The notes below the pieces were generated by a model. The model was given only the letters and a program-made list of their open reading frames with translations, did not search any database and was not told the origin of the DNA. A DNA stretch of 27,331 bases from Chloroflexota bacterium. Its GTDB lineage: Bacteria > Chloroflexota > Limnocylindria > Limnocylindrales > CSP1-4. Position 1 is the first letter of the stretch, and each line of letters opens with the position of its first letter. Shown piece after piece: positions 1-7,868 of this stretch. The stretch spans positions 1 through 27,331 of the forward strand of contig JAKAMV010000032.1 of assembly GCA_021812735.1 (NCBI GenBank). The letters are read 5' to 3'. A program made the translations under genes and the position numbers.

Positions 1-187
1 ATCGGGCCGGGCCGCGAGCCGCGCCGGGCGCTACCGTATCCGGCCGGGCGCCGGGCCGCGAGCCGGGCCCGCTCGGGCCAGTCTCGGTCCGAGACCCGGT
101 CCATGGCGGCGCCGACACCGCCCCGGTAGACTTCCGCCCCTCACCCGCGCCCGCCGCGGCCGACCCCCCCCTGCGTCCGGAGTACCC
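1..187. other. Left-edge non-coding stretch with hairpin
   Basis: No gene is convincing here. The segment is almost pure G+C at first and repeats the word gggccgcgagccg twice. A short perfect inverted repeat, GTCTCG-gtc-CGAGAC, lies at 81-95. It could be the end of a terminator for a gene left of the window or an operator; nothing decides between these. Confidence 0.3.
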
Positions 188-529
188 GTGTTCTCGTTCC
201 TCAAGCGCTTCAGCGTCTCCACGCCGTGGATCGACGTCGTCCAGCTCGACACCCTCCTGCAGCAGAACGCCGTCCGAGTCCTGGACGTGCGCGAGGACCA
301 CGAGTTCCGGAAGGGCCACCTGCCGGGCGCGATGCACGTCCCCGTCAAGCGCCTGCCGGACCGGCTGGCCAAGCTCAAGCACGACAAGCCGTACGCGGTG
401 ATCTGCGAGTCGGGCAGCCGCAGCGCGAGCGCCACGAACCTCCTGTTGGCGCAGGGGTTCGAGGGGGCCACCTCGGTGCGCGGGGGCACGACCGCCTGGC
501 GCCGCAGCGGACGGCCGCTGGTGCGCTGA
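188..529 (+). CDS. Rhodanese-like domain protein
   Basis: A 113-residue single-domain rhodanese, the fold that moves sulfane sulfur through a cysteine persulfide. The N-terminal part carries the family pattern around LDVREDHEFRKGHLPGA, and the active-site loop reads CESGSRS with the catalytic Cys present and a short six-residue loop typical of sulfurtransferases rather than phosphatases. There is no signal peptide, so it is probably cytoplasmic. The start is a GTG at 188. The gene stands alone and is convergent with the marR-type gene that follows, so its pathway cannot be told from context. The family assignment is firm; the physiological sulfur donor and acceptor are unknown. Confidence 0.88.
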   Translation: MFSFLKRFSVSTPWIDVVQLDTLLQQNAVRVLDVREDHEFRKGHLPGAMHVPVKRLPDRLAKLKHDKPYAVICESGSRSASATNLLLAQGFEGATSVRGGTTAWRRSGRPLVR

Positions 530-577
530 CCCGCCCCGCCCGCGCGGCCCGCGACGGCGCCTGTCTGCCGGGCGCGC

Positions 578-1042
578 CTACTCCGCGGTGACGTCCCCGA
601 GCGCCGCATCCAGCTCGCGCAGCGCCTCGGCGATCCGGCGAAGCTGCGCGGGCGGCGTCGCGGCGAGCCGGCCGGCCAGCCAGTCCAAGGTCCGGCCCCG
701 CGCCTCGGCGAACTGCCGCTCGCCCTCGGGGCTGACCGTGAGCCGCACCCGCCGCCGCGAGTCGGGGTCCGGCTCCCGCACGACGAGCCCGTCGCGCACG
801 AGTCGTGACACCAGCTCCGAGACCGCCGGCATGGACGCCCCCAGGTGCTCGGCGACGCTCGAGAGGTCCGTGCCCGGGTGGCGTCCGACGAACAGCAGGA
901 CGCGGAACTGCGGCACCGACACGCCCTCGGCACGGCCCTCGCGCATCCGGCCCCGGACGGCGCGCATGGTTGACGGCACGACCTCGAGCACCGCCTCGGC
1001 GGTGTCGCGGGCCAGATCGGATTCGGCGGGTGACGGCTCCAC
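578..1042 (-). CDS. MarR-family transcriptional regulator
   Basis: A 154-residue winged helix-turn-helix protein of the MarR family. These act as dimeric repressors or activators, commonly of efflux genes and often released by small phenolic or drug-like ligands. The central region (about residues 60-110) shows the MarR layout: a recognition helix segment SVAEHLGASMPAVSELVSR, followed by the wing with DPDSRRRVRLTVSPEG. It starts at a GTG and is divergent from an ABC exporter operon with about 70 bp between starts. That arrangement is classic for a local regulator controlling the neighbouring transporter. The ligand is not predictable. The family is sure; the target is inferred from position only. 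Confidence 0.9.
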   Translation of the reverse strand: MEPSPAESDLARDTAEAVLEVVPSTMRAVRGRMREGRAEGVSVPQFRVLLFVGRHPGTDLSSVAEHLGASMPAVSELVSRLVRDGLVVREPDPDSRRRVRLTVSPEGERQFAEARGRTLDWLAGRLAATPPAQLRRIAEALRELDAALGDVTAE

Positions 1043-1081
1043 GCGCCTAGTCTAGAATGTTCGGCAGACGAATTGTTCGGC
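1030..1081 (+). promoter_or_regulatory. Candidate promoter and operator of the ABC exporter
   Basis: GTGACG (1030-1035) and TAGAAT (1053-1058) are separated by 17 bp and resemble a sigma-70 promoter directed at the ABC genes. Just downstream, TGTTCGGC occurs twice (1058-1065 and 1074-1081, 16 bp apart), and the second copy overlaps the inverted repeat CGAA-ttg-TTCG (1069-1079). This would suit MarR binding. The -35 box would lie inside the first codons of the divergent marR gene. The assignment rests on pattern only. Confidence 0.35.
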
Positions 1082-1115
1082 GTTGTCGCCACGCAAGGCC
1101 CCGCCCCTAGCCCGG

Positions 1116-1922
1116 ATGGACACCATGGCCCACGCGATCGAGTGTTCCGCGCTCACCCGTCGCTTCGAGACCGTGACCGCGGTCGATTCGCTCTCGCTCG
1201 AGGTCCCCTCGGGCGAGATGTTCGGCCTGCTGGGTCCCAACGGCGCGGGCAAGACCACCACCATCAAGATGCTGATCACGCTGCTCGAGCCCACATCCGG
1301 GCACGCGACCGTCGCCGGTCACGACATCGTCCGCGACGCCCGCGCCGTCCGGCGCTCGATCGGCTACGTGCCCCAGCTGCTGTCCTCGGACGGCACGCTC
1401 ACCGCCCGCGAGAACCTCGACATCTCGGGTCGGCTGTACCACGTCCCGCGCGGCGAGCGTCGCGACCGGATCGACGAGTCGCTCGAGTTCATGGGCCTCT
1501 CCGACGTGGGCGACCGCCTCGTGCGGACCTTCTCGGGCGGCATGATCCGCCGGCTCGAGATCGCCCAGGCGATGCTCCACCGGCCCGCCGTCCTGTTCCT
1601 GGACGAGCCCACGGTGGGTCTCGACCCGGTCGCCCGCAGGGCGGTCTGGGAGCACGTCCGACGCCTCCGCGAGCGCGACGCGACCACGGTCATGCTCACG
1701 ACGCACTACATGGAGGAGGCGGCCGAGCTGTGCGAGCGGGTGGGGATCATGCACCTCGGCAATCTCGTCGCCCTCGGCACGCCCGCTGATCTCGAGGCGC
1801 AGGTCGGCCCCGGCGCCACGCTCGACGCCGTGTTCACCCACTTCACCGGCACCGGCCTCGAAGACGGAGGATCGTTCCGTGACGTCGCTCGAACGCGTCG
1901 CACCGCGCGCCGCCTCGGCTGA
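1116..1922 (+). CDS. ABC transporter ATP-binding protein (DrrA-like)
   Basis: A 268-residue cytoplasmic ATPase of the drug/multidrug exporter type. Walker A is GPNGAGKTTT, the signature motif is FSGGMIRRLEIA (a slight variant of LSGGQ), Walker B is VLFLDEP followed by TVGLDP, and the switch His lies in LTTHYMEEA, typical of the DrrA/CcmA group. It pairs with the permease gene that overlaps its 3' end by 44 bp. The first start options are TTG 1083, ATG 1116 and ATG 1125; the two ATGs are better placed before the conserved strand IECSALTRRF, and neither has a strong ribosome site. It probably powers export of a hydrophobic compound under control of the divergent MarR protein. The substrate is unknown. 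Confidence 0.9.
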   Translation: MDTMAHAIECSALTRRFETVTAVDSLSLEVPSGEMFGLLGPNGAGKTTTIKMLITLLEPTSGHATVAGHDIVRDARAVRRSIGYVPQLLSSDGTLTARENLDISGRLYHVPRGERRDRIDESLEFMGLSDVGDRLVRTFSGGMIRRLEIAQAMLHRPAVLFLDEPTVGLDPVARRAVWEHVRRLRERDATTVMLTTHYMEEAAELCERVGIMHLGNLVALGTPADLEAQVGPGATLDAVFTHFTGTGLEDGGSFRDVARTRRTARRLG

Positions 1923-2703
1923 GCCCGCCGCCCCGGTCCGGTTCCTGCTCGACGCCTGGACCGTCGCCCAGGCCGAGCTGCGCAAGCTCGTCCACGACCC
2001 CACCGAGGTCGCCACGCGGGCCGTCCAGCCCATCCTGTGGCTGGTGGTCTTCGGCCAGGTGATGGCCCAGTCGCGGGTGATCGCGACCGGGAACCTCTCG
2101 TACATGGACTTCCTGACGCCCGGCGTGCTCGCCCAGAGCGCCCTGTTCAGCGCCATCTTCTTCGGCATCGCGGTCATCTGGGAGCGCGACCTGGGCGTCC
2201 TGCACAAGTACCTGGTGAGCCCGGCCTCGCGCGCGTCGCTGGTGGCCGGCAAGGCGCTGGCGGGCGGCCTCCGCGCGCTGGTCCAGACCTTCGTCGTGTA
2301 CGTCGTCGCGGTGCTGATCGGGATCCACCTGCGCTGGGAGGCCCCGGCGCTCGCCGGCGCCGCGCTGGTGGTGGTCCTGGGCGCCGCTGGGTTCGCCACG
2401 TTCTCGCTGATCGTGGCCTGCCTGGTGCGAACGCGGGAGCGGTTCATGGGCATCGGCCAGATCCTGACAATGCCGCTGTTCTTCGCCAGCTCCGCCATCT
2501 ACCCGATCTCGATGATGCCCGCCTGGCTCCAGGTCTTCGCCCACCTCAACCCGCTCACCTACCAGGTGGACGCGCTCCGGGCGCTGATGATCCAGGGCGG
2601 GCCGTCCACCTATCCGATCACCCTGGACATCGGCGTGCTCGCGTTGACCGTCGTGGTGCTGGTCGCCATCGCGGCCAGGCTGTACCCGCGGCTGGCGCAG
2701 TAG
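1879..2703 (+). CDS. ABC-2 type transporter permease (DrrB-like)
   Basis: A 274-residue membrane protein with about six hydrophobic segments and the ABC-2 permease pattern: a first helix containing PILWLVVFGQV, a long loop ending in YLVSPASRASLVAGKAL, and the late motif PLFFASSAIYPISMMPAWLQ followed by NPLTYQVDALR, a DrrB hallmark. The start is GTG 1879 inside the ATPase gene. It is supported by GGAGG at 1866-1870 eight bases upstream, so the pair is translationally coupled. It should dimerise in the cytoplasmic membrane and form the export path driven by the preceding ATPase. Confidence 0.9.
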   Translation: MTSLERVAPRAASAEPAAPVRFLLDAWTVAQAELRKLVHDPTEVATRAVQPILWLVVFGQVMAQSRVIATGNLSYMDFLTPGVLAQSALFSAIFFGIAVIWERDLGVLHKYLVSPASRASLVAGKALAGGLRALVQTFVVYVVAVLIGIHLRWEAPALAGAALVVVLGAAGFATFSLIVACLVRTRERFMGIGQILTMPLFFASSAIYPISMMPAWLQVFAHLNPLTYQVDALRALMIQGGPSTYPITLDIGVLALTVVVLVAIAARLYPRLAQ

Positions 2704-2846
2704 GGCTCCCGACTCGCCCGCGCCGACGGCGCAGCAGCCGCGGCGGGCGCGGGGCGACCTCCCGGACACCCGGCCGACCGCTTCGCGACTCCGGAACGCA
2801 ATGCGCGGCATCATGGAGGCTACTCGCTGCTGGAGGCTCGAACGCG

Positions 2847-3884
2847 ATGCACGTCGGACTGGTTGGACTCGGCCGCATGGGGGCCAACATGGCTCGCCGC
2901 TGGCGCCGCAACGGCCACACGGTGATCGGCTACGCCCGCACCGCGGCCACGGTGGACGGCCTGGTCGCCGACGGGGCGATCGACGCCGGCGCCCACTCGC
3001 TGGCGGACCTCGTGGCGCAGCTGCCCGCGCCGCGCGTGCTGTGGGTGATGGTGCCGGCGGCGTCCGTGGACGCGACGCTGGCGGACCTGTCCCCGCTCCT
3101 CGCGGCAGGCGACATCGTGATCGACGGCGGCAACTCCTGGTACCGCGACGACATCCGCCGCGCGAGGGAGCTCGCGCCCCGGGGCATCGCGTACGTGGAC
3201 TGCGGCACCAGCGGCGGCACGCACGGCCTCGAGCGCGGCTACTGCCTGATGGTGGGCGGCCCGGCCGACGCGGTGGCGACGCTCGACCCGATCCTGCGGG
3301 CCCTCGCCCCGGGCATGGCGCGCGCCGAGCGGACGCCCGGCCGCACCGGCACGCCGACCGCCGCCGAGGAGGGCTACCTCCACTGCGGGCCGTCGGGCGC
3401 GGGCCACTTCGTCAAGATGGTCCACAACGGCATCGAGTACGGCGTCATGGCCGCGTACGCGGAGGGGTTCAACATCCTCCACCACGCGAACGCGGGCGCG
3501 GCCGGCCGCGAGGTCAACGCGGAGACGAGCCCGCTCGCGGAGCCGGAGCTCTACCAGTACGACCTCGACCTCCCCGCGATCGCGGAGGTCTGGCGCCGCG
3601 GCAGCGTGATCTCGTCGTGGCTCCTCGACCTCACCGCGCAGGCGATGGTCGCCGACCCCGGCCTCGAGACGTTCGGCGGCACGGTGGCGGACTCCGGCGA
3701 GGGCCGCTGGACCAGCATCGCCGCGATCGAGACCTCGACGCCGGCACCGGTGCTGACCACCGCGCTGTACTCGCGCTTCGCCTCGCGCGGCGAGGAGACG
3801 TACGGGAACAAGGTCCTCTCGGCGATGCGCTGGGGCTTCGGCGGGCACGCCGAGCTCAAGAAGGAGCCCGGCGAGGCGAAGTAG
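2847..3884 (+). CDS. gnd: 6-phosphogluconate dehydrogenase, decarboxylating (short form)
   Basis: A 345-residue enzyme that oxidises and decarboxylates 6-phosphogluconate to ribulose 5-phosphate with NAD(P)+ reduction. The N-terminal Rossmann motif is GLVGLGRMGANMARR. The substrate motif GTSGGTHGLERG appears near residue 120, and the catalytic Lys is in HFVKMVHNGIEYG. The C-terminal SGEGRWT segment fits the short (GndA/YqeC) subgroup, which is often NAD-dependent, although cofactor preference is not provable here. ATG 2847 has TGGAGG about ten bases upstream. The gene stands alone before the hydrogenase operon. It is a source of NAD(P)H that the hydrogenase could interact with metabolically, but no operon link is visible. 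Confidence 0.9.
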   Translation: MHVGLVGLGRMGANMARRWRRNGHTVIGYARTAATVDGLVADGAIDAGAHSLADLVAQLPAPRVLWVMVPAASVDATLADLSPLLAAGDIVIDGGNSWYRDDIRRARELAPRGIAYVDCGTSGGTHGLERGYCLMVGGPADAVATLDPILRALAPGMARAERTPGRTGTPTAAEEGYLHCGPSGAGHFVKMVHNGIEYGVMAAYAEGFNILHHANAGAAGREVNAETSPLAEPELYQYDLDLPAIAEVWRRGSVISSWLLDLTAQAMVADPGLETFGGTVADSGEGRWTSIAAIETSTPAPVLTTALYSRFASRGEETYGNKVLSAMRWGFGGHAELKKEPGEAK

Positions 3885-4176
3885 CCCCACGCGGTCCCGG
3901 GAAGAGTTCCGGGGCGCGGATTGCGCCGCGCGGATTGCGCCGTTTGGCCGCGCGTGCGCGCGCGACGCCGGATCGACCCGCCGGGTAAGTGACCAATCGC
4001 AGGTCCGGCCCGGTTTCCGGCCCGTGCCGACCGGGCTAGGGCCGGGACCTCCGGCGCCCGGTCGGCCCTTATCCGCGACACCCCCGAAATCGAGCCTGTG
4101 CGTAGTTGCCGTGTGTCCCCCGGTCGGGCTGTGGCTGCCGACCGCGAGAGCACGGACTTCTACGCTGGAGGGCCCG
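3885..4176. other. Spacer between gnd and the hydrogenase operon
   Basis: 292 bp without a convincing gene. It begins with two exact tandem copies of GCGCGGATTGCGCC (3914-3941); each can fold as GGCGC-ggatt-GCGCC and may serve as the gnd terminator. Further on there is GACC-N7-GGTC (3991-4005), and the last 60 bp hold the hoxE ribosome site CTGGAGG (4165-4171). The hydrogenase promoter should be here, but no pair of -35/-10 boxes stands out. Confidence 0.4.
3914..3941. repeat. Tandem 14-bp repeat, two exact copies
   Basis: GCGCGGATTGCGCC occurs at 3914-3927 and again at 3928-3941 without mismatch. Each copy is an imperfect palindrome with 5-bp arms. It lies about 30 bp after the gnd stop codon. 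Confidence 0.75.
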
Positions 4177-4707
4177 ATGTCCAACGCACTGGCGATGGCG
4201 CTGCCCCGGGTGGAGGACCAGGACCTGATCGACCGGATCATCGGCGACCAGGCGGGCCGACCCGGAGCCCTGCTCGGCATCCTGGAGAAGCTGCAGGACG
4301 CCAACCGGCACAAGTACCTGCCCATGGAGTCGCTCGAGTACGTGGCGCTCCGGACCGGCGTGCCGCAGTCACAGGTGTACGGGGTCGCGACGTTCTACGC
4401 GCTGTTCAACCTGGACCCGCAGGGCACCCACACGGTGGCGATCTGCCGCGGCACCGCCTGCCACACGCGAGGCTCCCGGGCGCTGCTGGAGCGGGTGAAG
4501 CTGCAGCTGGGCCTCGAGGAGTCAGGGACGGCCGACAAGCTGACGCTCACCACCCCGGACCGCAAGTTCACCGTCCGCACCGTGGCCTGCTTCGGCCAGT
4601 GCGCGCTGGCTCCCGTGGTCGAGATCGACCACGCCATCCGCGGCCACGTGAAAGAACAGGCGCTCATCCGCGAGGTTGACCTGCTGCGGAAGGAAGCCGC
4701 CCGATGA
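4177..4707 (+). CDS. hoxE: NAD-linked hydrogenase diaphorase subunit HoxE (NuoE-like)
   Basis: A 176-residue subunit of the NuoE/24-kDa family, carrying a thioredoxin-fold [2Fe-2S] cluster that relays electrons around the flavin subunit. The N-terminal helical part contains LPMESLEYVALRTGVP and VYGVATFYALF, as in NuoE. The cluster ligands are all present: CX4C in CRGTAC and CX3C in CFGQC. ATG 4177 has CTGGAGG at the right distance; an upstream in-frame extension is open but has no family similarity. The stop overlaps the hoxF start as ATGA. In group 3d hydrogenases HoxE forms part of the soluble diaphorase HoxEFU. The symbol is given from operon order and family. Confidence 0.9.
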   Translation: MSNALAMALPRVEDQDLIDRIIGDQAGRPGALLGILEKLQDANRHKYLPMESLEYVALRTGVPQSQVYGVATFYALFNLDPQGTHTVAICRGTACHTRGSRALLERVKLQLGLEESGTADKLTLTTPDRKFTVRTVACFGQCALAPVVEIDHAIRGHVKEQALIREVDLLRKEAAR

Positions 4708-7700
4708 GGATCCAGGACCTCGCCGCCTTCGCCGCCGCCCGCGAGGCGGGCCTGGCCAAGCTGCTGCCGTCCCGGCCGCGGATCGCCGTCGGCATGGGCA
4801 CCTGCGGGGCCGGCAACGGCGCAGAGGCGGTCTACCACGCGTTCCGGGACGAGATCGACACCAACGGGCTCGACATCTCGCTGGCGCCGGTCGGCTGCTT
4901 CGGATTCTGCGCCGAGGAGCCGCTGGTCAACGTGTGGCTGCCGGGCCGTCCGCTGCTGGTCCTCCGGCGCGTGCAGCCCAACCACGTCGGCGCCATCCTC
5001 GACGCGGTCGCCCACGGCGGCCTGCCGCCGGCCGAGACGGTCCTGTGCAAGATCGAGGAGTGGGACCACCTGACCGGGCACCTCAAGTACGGCGCCGGCT
5101 ACCCCGACGTGCCCTCCTGGGACCAGGTCCCCTTCTTCCACGGCCAGGTCAAGATCGTCCTGCGCAACTGCGGGCTGATCAACCCCGACGACATCGAGGA
5201 ATACATCGGCGTCGGCGGGTACCAGGCCCTGTACAAGGTCCTGATCGACCAGAACCCGACCGCCGTCCTGGAGCAGATGAAGGCGTCCAAGCTCCGGGGC
5301 CGCGGCGGGGCGGGCTTCCTGACCGGCAACAAGTGGGAGTTCCTGGCCAAGGCGGCCGGGCCCGAGAAGTACCTCATCTGCAACGCGGACGAGGGCGATC
5401 CGGGCGCCTACATGAACCGCAACGAGATCGAGTCGGACCCCCACTCCCTCATCGAGGGCATGGTGATCGCCGGGTATGTCACCGGCGCCCCGCGCGGAAT
5501 CGTCTACGTCCGCGCCGAGTACCCGCTCGCTGTGCTCCGCCTCGAGCAGGCCATCGAGCAGGCGCGCGCCTACGGGATCCTCGGCGACAACGTCCTGGGC
5601 CGCGGCTTCGCGTTCGACCTGGACATGGTCGAGGGCGCCGGCGCCTTCGTCTGCGGCGAGGAGACCGCCCTGATCGCCTCGCTCGAGGGCAAGGCCGGCC
5701 GGCCGCGCACCCGCCCGCCGTTCCCCGCCCAGAAGGGCCTCAACGGCAAGCCCACCAACATCAACAACGTCGAGACCTGGTACAACGTCGCGCCGATCGT
5801 CGCCAAGGGCCCCGCGTGGTTCACGGAGACCGGGTCGCCCAAGAGCTCGGGCACCAAGGTGTTCAGCCTGGTTGGGAAAGTGCGCAACACGGGTCTCGTG
5901 GAGATGCCGCTGGGCACGCCGCTGGCCACGTTCATCTACGACATCGGCGAGGGCGGCACCAACGGCCGCGACATCAAGGCGGTCCAGACCGGCGGTCCGT
6001 CCGGCGGCTGCATCCCGGCCGACATGTTCGACACGCCGGTGGATTACGAGACCCTGGCCCAGCTGGGCTCGATCATGGGCTCCGGCGGCATGGTGGTCAT
6101 GGACGCCGACAACTGCATGGTGGACGTCGCGCGGTACTTCATCGAGTTCACGCACTCGGAGAGCTGCGGCAAGTGCGTCCCCTGCCGCGTGGGCCTCGAC
6201 AAGGCGCTCCGGATGCTCAACCGGTTCACGGAGGGCACCGCGAGCCTCGACGACCTCGGCCTGCTCGACGAGCTGTGCCGCATGGTGCGGGACACATCCC
6301 TGTGCGCCCTCGGCGGCAGCGCCCCCAACCCCGTCCTCACGAGCCTGCGCCACTTCCGGCACGAGTTCGAGGACCACATCGTCGCCAAGCGCTGCCGCGC
6401 CGGCGTGTGCCAGGACCTGGCGCTCTCGCCCTGCGAGAACTCCTGCCCGCTGCACATGAACATCCCGCGCTTCCTGCAGCTGTACAACGAGGGCCGGCTC
6501 GAGGACGCGTTCCTCTCGGTCGTCATGGACAACCCGCTGCCGGCCTCGACCGGGCGCGTGTGCCAGCACCCCTGCGACGACCGCTGTCGCCGGGCGGGCA
6601 TCGACGAGCCGGTCAACATGCGCGACGTGCACCGGCTCATCGCCGACGAGATCCTGCTCAGCGACAAGTTCGAGCCGATGGTGGCCCGGGTCCGTGAGCA
6701 GCGGCTCGAGCCCACCGGGCGCGAGATCGCGGTCGTGGGCGCCGGTCCGACCGGTCTCGCCTGCGCCTACTACCTGGCGCTGTTCGGCCACAGCGTGGTG
6801 GTCTACGACTCGCGGCCCGCGGCTGGCGGCATGCTCCGCTACGCGCTGCCGGAGTACCGCCTGCCCAAGCACGTGCTCGACAGGGAGGTCGAGCTGATCG
6901 AGCGGATGGGCGTCCGCTTCATGTTCAACACCAGCGTCGGCACGGACATCTCGCTCAACGACCTCGCGCGCCAGTATGACGCCGTGTTCATGGCGATCGG
7001 CACCTGGAAGGAGACGTGGGTCTACCTGCCGGGCACCGAGCTGACGGGCGTGCTCCCAGCGCTGCCGTTCCTCGAGGCCGCCTCGCGCAAGGAGGAGGTG
7101 CCCGTCGGCAGCAAGGTCGTGGTCATCGGCGGCGGCAACGCGGCCATCGACTCGGCCCGCACGGCGCGGCGTCTGGGCGCCGAGGTCACCGTCGTGTACC
7201 GGCGCGAGCGCAAGGACATGCCGGCCATCCCAGAGGAGATCGAGGCCGCCGAGGACGAGGGCGTCAAGGTGGCATACCTGCTCTCGCCGCACCGGATCGT
7301 GGGCGACAAGAACGGTCAAGTCCGCGCCCTCGAGGCGGTGGTCACCAAGCCGGGCGAGTTCGACACGTCGGGCCGCCGCCGGCCGGTGCCCACCGACGAG
7401 GTCATCCGACTCGAGTGCGACACCGTGATCCTCGCCGTGGGCGAGGGCGTCGATCCCGACTTCTGCCGCGCCTCCGGCCTCACGCTCAACGAGGACGGGA
7501 CCATCATGGCGGACCGCTACACGCTCGAGACGAGCCGCGAGCGCTTCTACGCGGGCGGCGACCTGGTCACGGGTGCCTCCAACGTGTCCAACGCGATGGG
7601 CCTGGGCAAGAAGGCCGCCCGGGAGATGGACCAGCGGCTGATGGGCCAAAAGCGGTTCCCGCAGCTGATCCCGGCGTTCGCCTACCGCATGGAGCCGCCG

Positions 7701-7859
7701 GAGACCCCGGCCGAGGTCGGGCGGCACGTGCCGCCCGAGGCGCCGGCCAGCGAACGCGTCAAGTCCTGCGCGGAGGTGTCGCTCGGCCTGACCCCGGCCG
7801 CCGCCCTCGCGGAGACGTCCCGCTGCCTTCGCTGCGACATCCGCAGCACCGAGAGGTAG
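4704..7859 (+). CDS. hoxF: HoxF-GltD fusion: NADH/FMN diaphorase with NADPH-type flavin module
   Basis: 1,051 residues, about twice the usual HoxF. In order: (1) a thioredoxin-like [2Fe-2S] domain, residues 25-100, with C34, C65 and C69, but Gly where the fourth Cys is expected; (2) a NuoF-type FMN/NADH domain with GRGGAGF near 200, CNADEGDPG, and CGEETALI near 317; (3) SLBB and N3-type cluster domain with C488, C491, C494 and C534; (4) from about 560, a GltD/NfnB-like part with Cys-rich segments (CRAGVCQ, CENSCP, CQHPCDDRC), FAD motif VVGAGPTGLA near 679, NAD(P) motif VVIGGGNAAID near 809 followed by YRRERKDMPA, and a final CLRCD. The GltD part is complete and in frame, with no sign of frameshift. 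The YRR segment is the one that binds the 2'-phosphate of NADPH in the family. It is the third-cofactor branch of the complex: NAD(H) at FMN, NADP(H) at FAD. The fused role is inference. Confidence 0.9.
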   Translation: MRIQDLAAFAAAREAGLAKLLPSRPRIAVGMGTCGAGNGAEAVYHAFRDEIDTNGLDISLAPVGCFGFCAEEPLVNVWLPGRPLLVLRRVQPNHVGAILDAVAHGGLPPAETVLCKIEEWDHLTGHLKYGAGYPDVPSWDQVPFFHGQVKIVLRNCGLINPDDIEEYIGVGGYQALYKVLIDQNPTAVLEQMKASKLRGRGGAGFLTGNKWEFLAKAAGPEKYLICNADEGDPGAYMNRNEIESDPHSLIEGMVIAGYVTGAPRGIVYVRAEYPLAVLRLEQAIEQARAYGILGDNVLGRGFAFDLDMVEGAGAFVCGEETALIASLEGKAGRPRTRPPFPAQKGLNGKPTNINNVETWYNVAPIVAKGPAWFTETGSPKSSGTKVFSLVGKVRNTGLVEMPLGTPLATFIYDIGEGGTNGRDIKAVQTGGPSGGCIPADMFDTPVDYETLAQLGSIMGSGGMVVMDADNCMVDVARYFIEFTHSESCGKCVPCRVGLDKALRMLNRFTEGTASLDDLGLLDELCRMVRDTSLCALGGSAPNPVLTSLRHFRHEFEDHIVAKRCRAGVCQDLALSPCENSCPLHMNIPRFLQLYNEGRLEDAFLSVVMDNPLPASTGRVCQHPCDDRCRRAGIDEPVNMRDVHRLIADEILLSDKFEPMVARVREQRLEPTGREIAVVGAGPTGLACAYYLALFGHSVVVYDSRPAAGGMLRYALPEYRLPKHVLDREVELIERMGVRFMFNTSVGTDISLNDLARQYDAVFMAIGTWKETWVYLPGTELTGVLPALPFLEAASRKEEVPVGSKVVVIGGGNAAIDSARTARRLGAEVTVVYRRERKDMPAIPEEIEAAEDEGVKVAYLLSPHRIVGDKNGQVRALEAVVTKPGEFDTSGRRRPVPTDEVIRLECDTVILAVGEGVDPDFCRASGLTLNEDGTIMADRYTLETSRERFYAGGDLVTGASNVSNAMGLGKKAAREMDQRLMGQKRFPQLIPAFAYRMEPPETPAEVGRHVPPEAPASERVKSCAEVSLGLTPAAALAETSRCLRCDIRSTER

Positions 7860-7868
7860 GAGATCGCC

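Noticed and set aside
1..1092. Long minus-strand open frame 31-1092
   Set aside because: It covers the rhodanese and marR genes in another frame, is Arg/Ser/Pro-rich and shows no domain.
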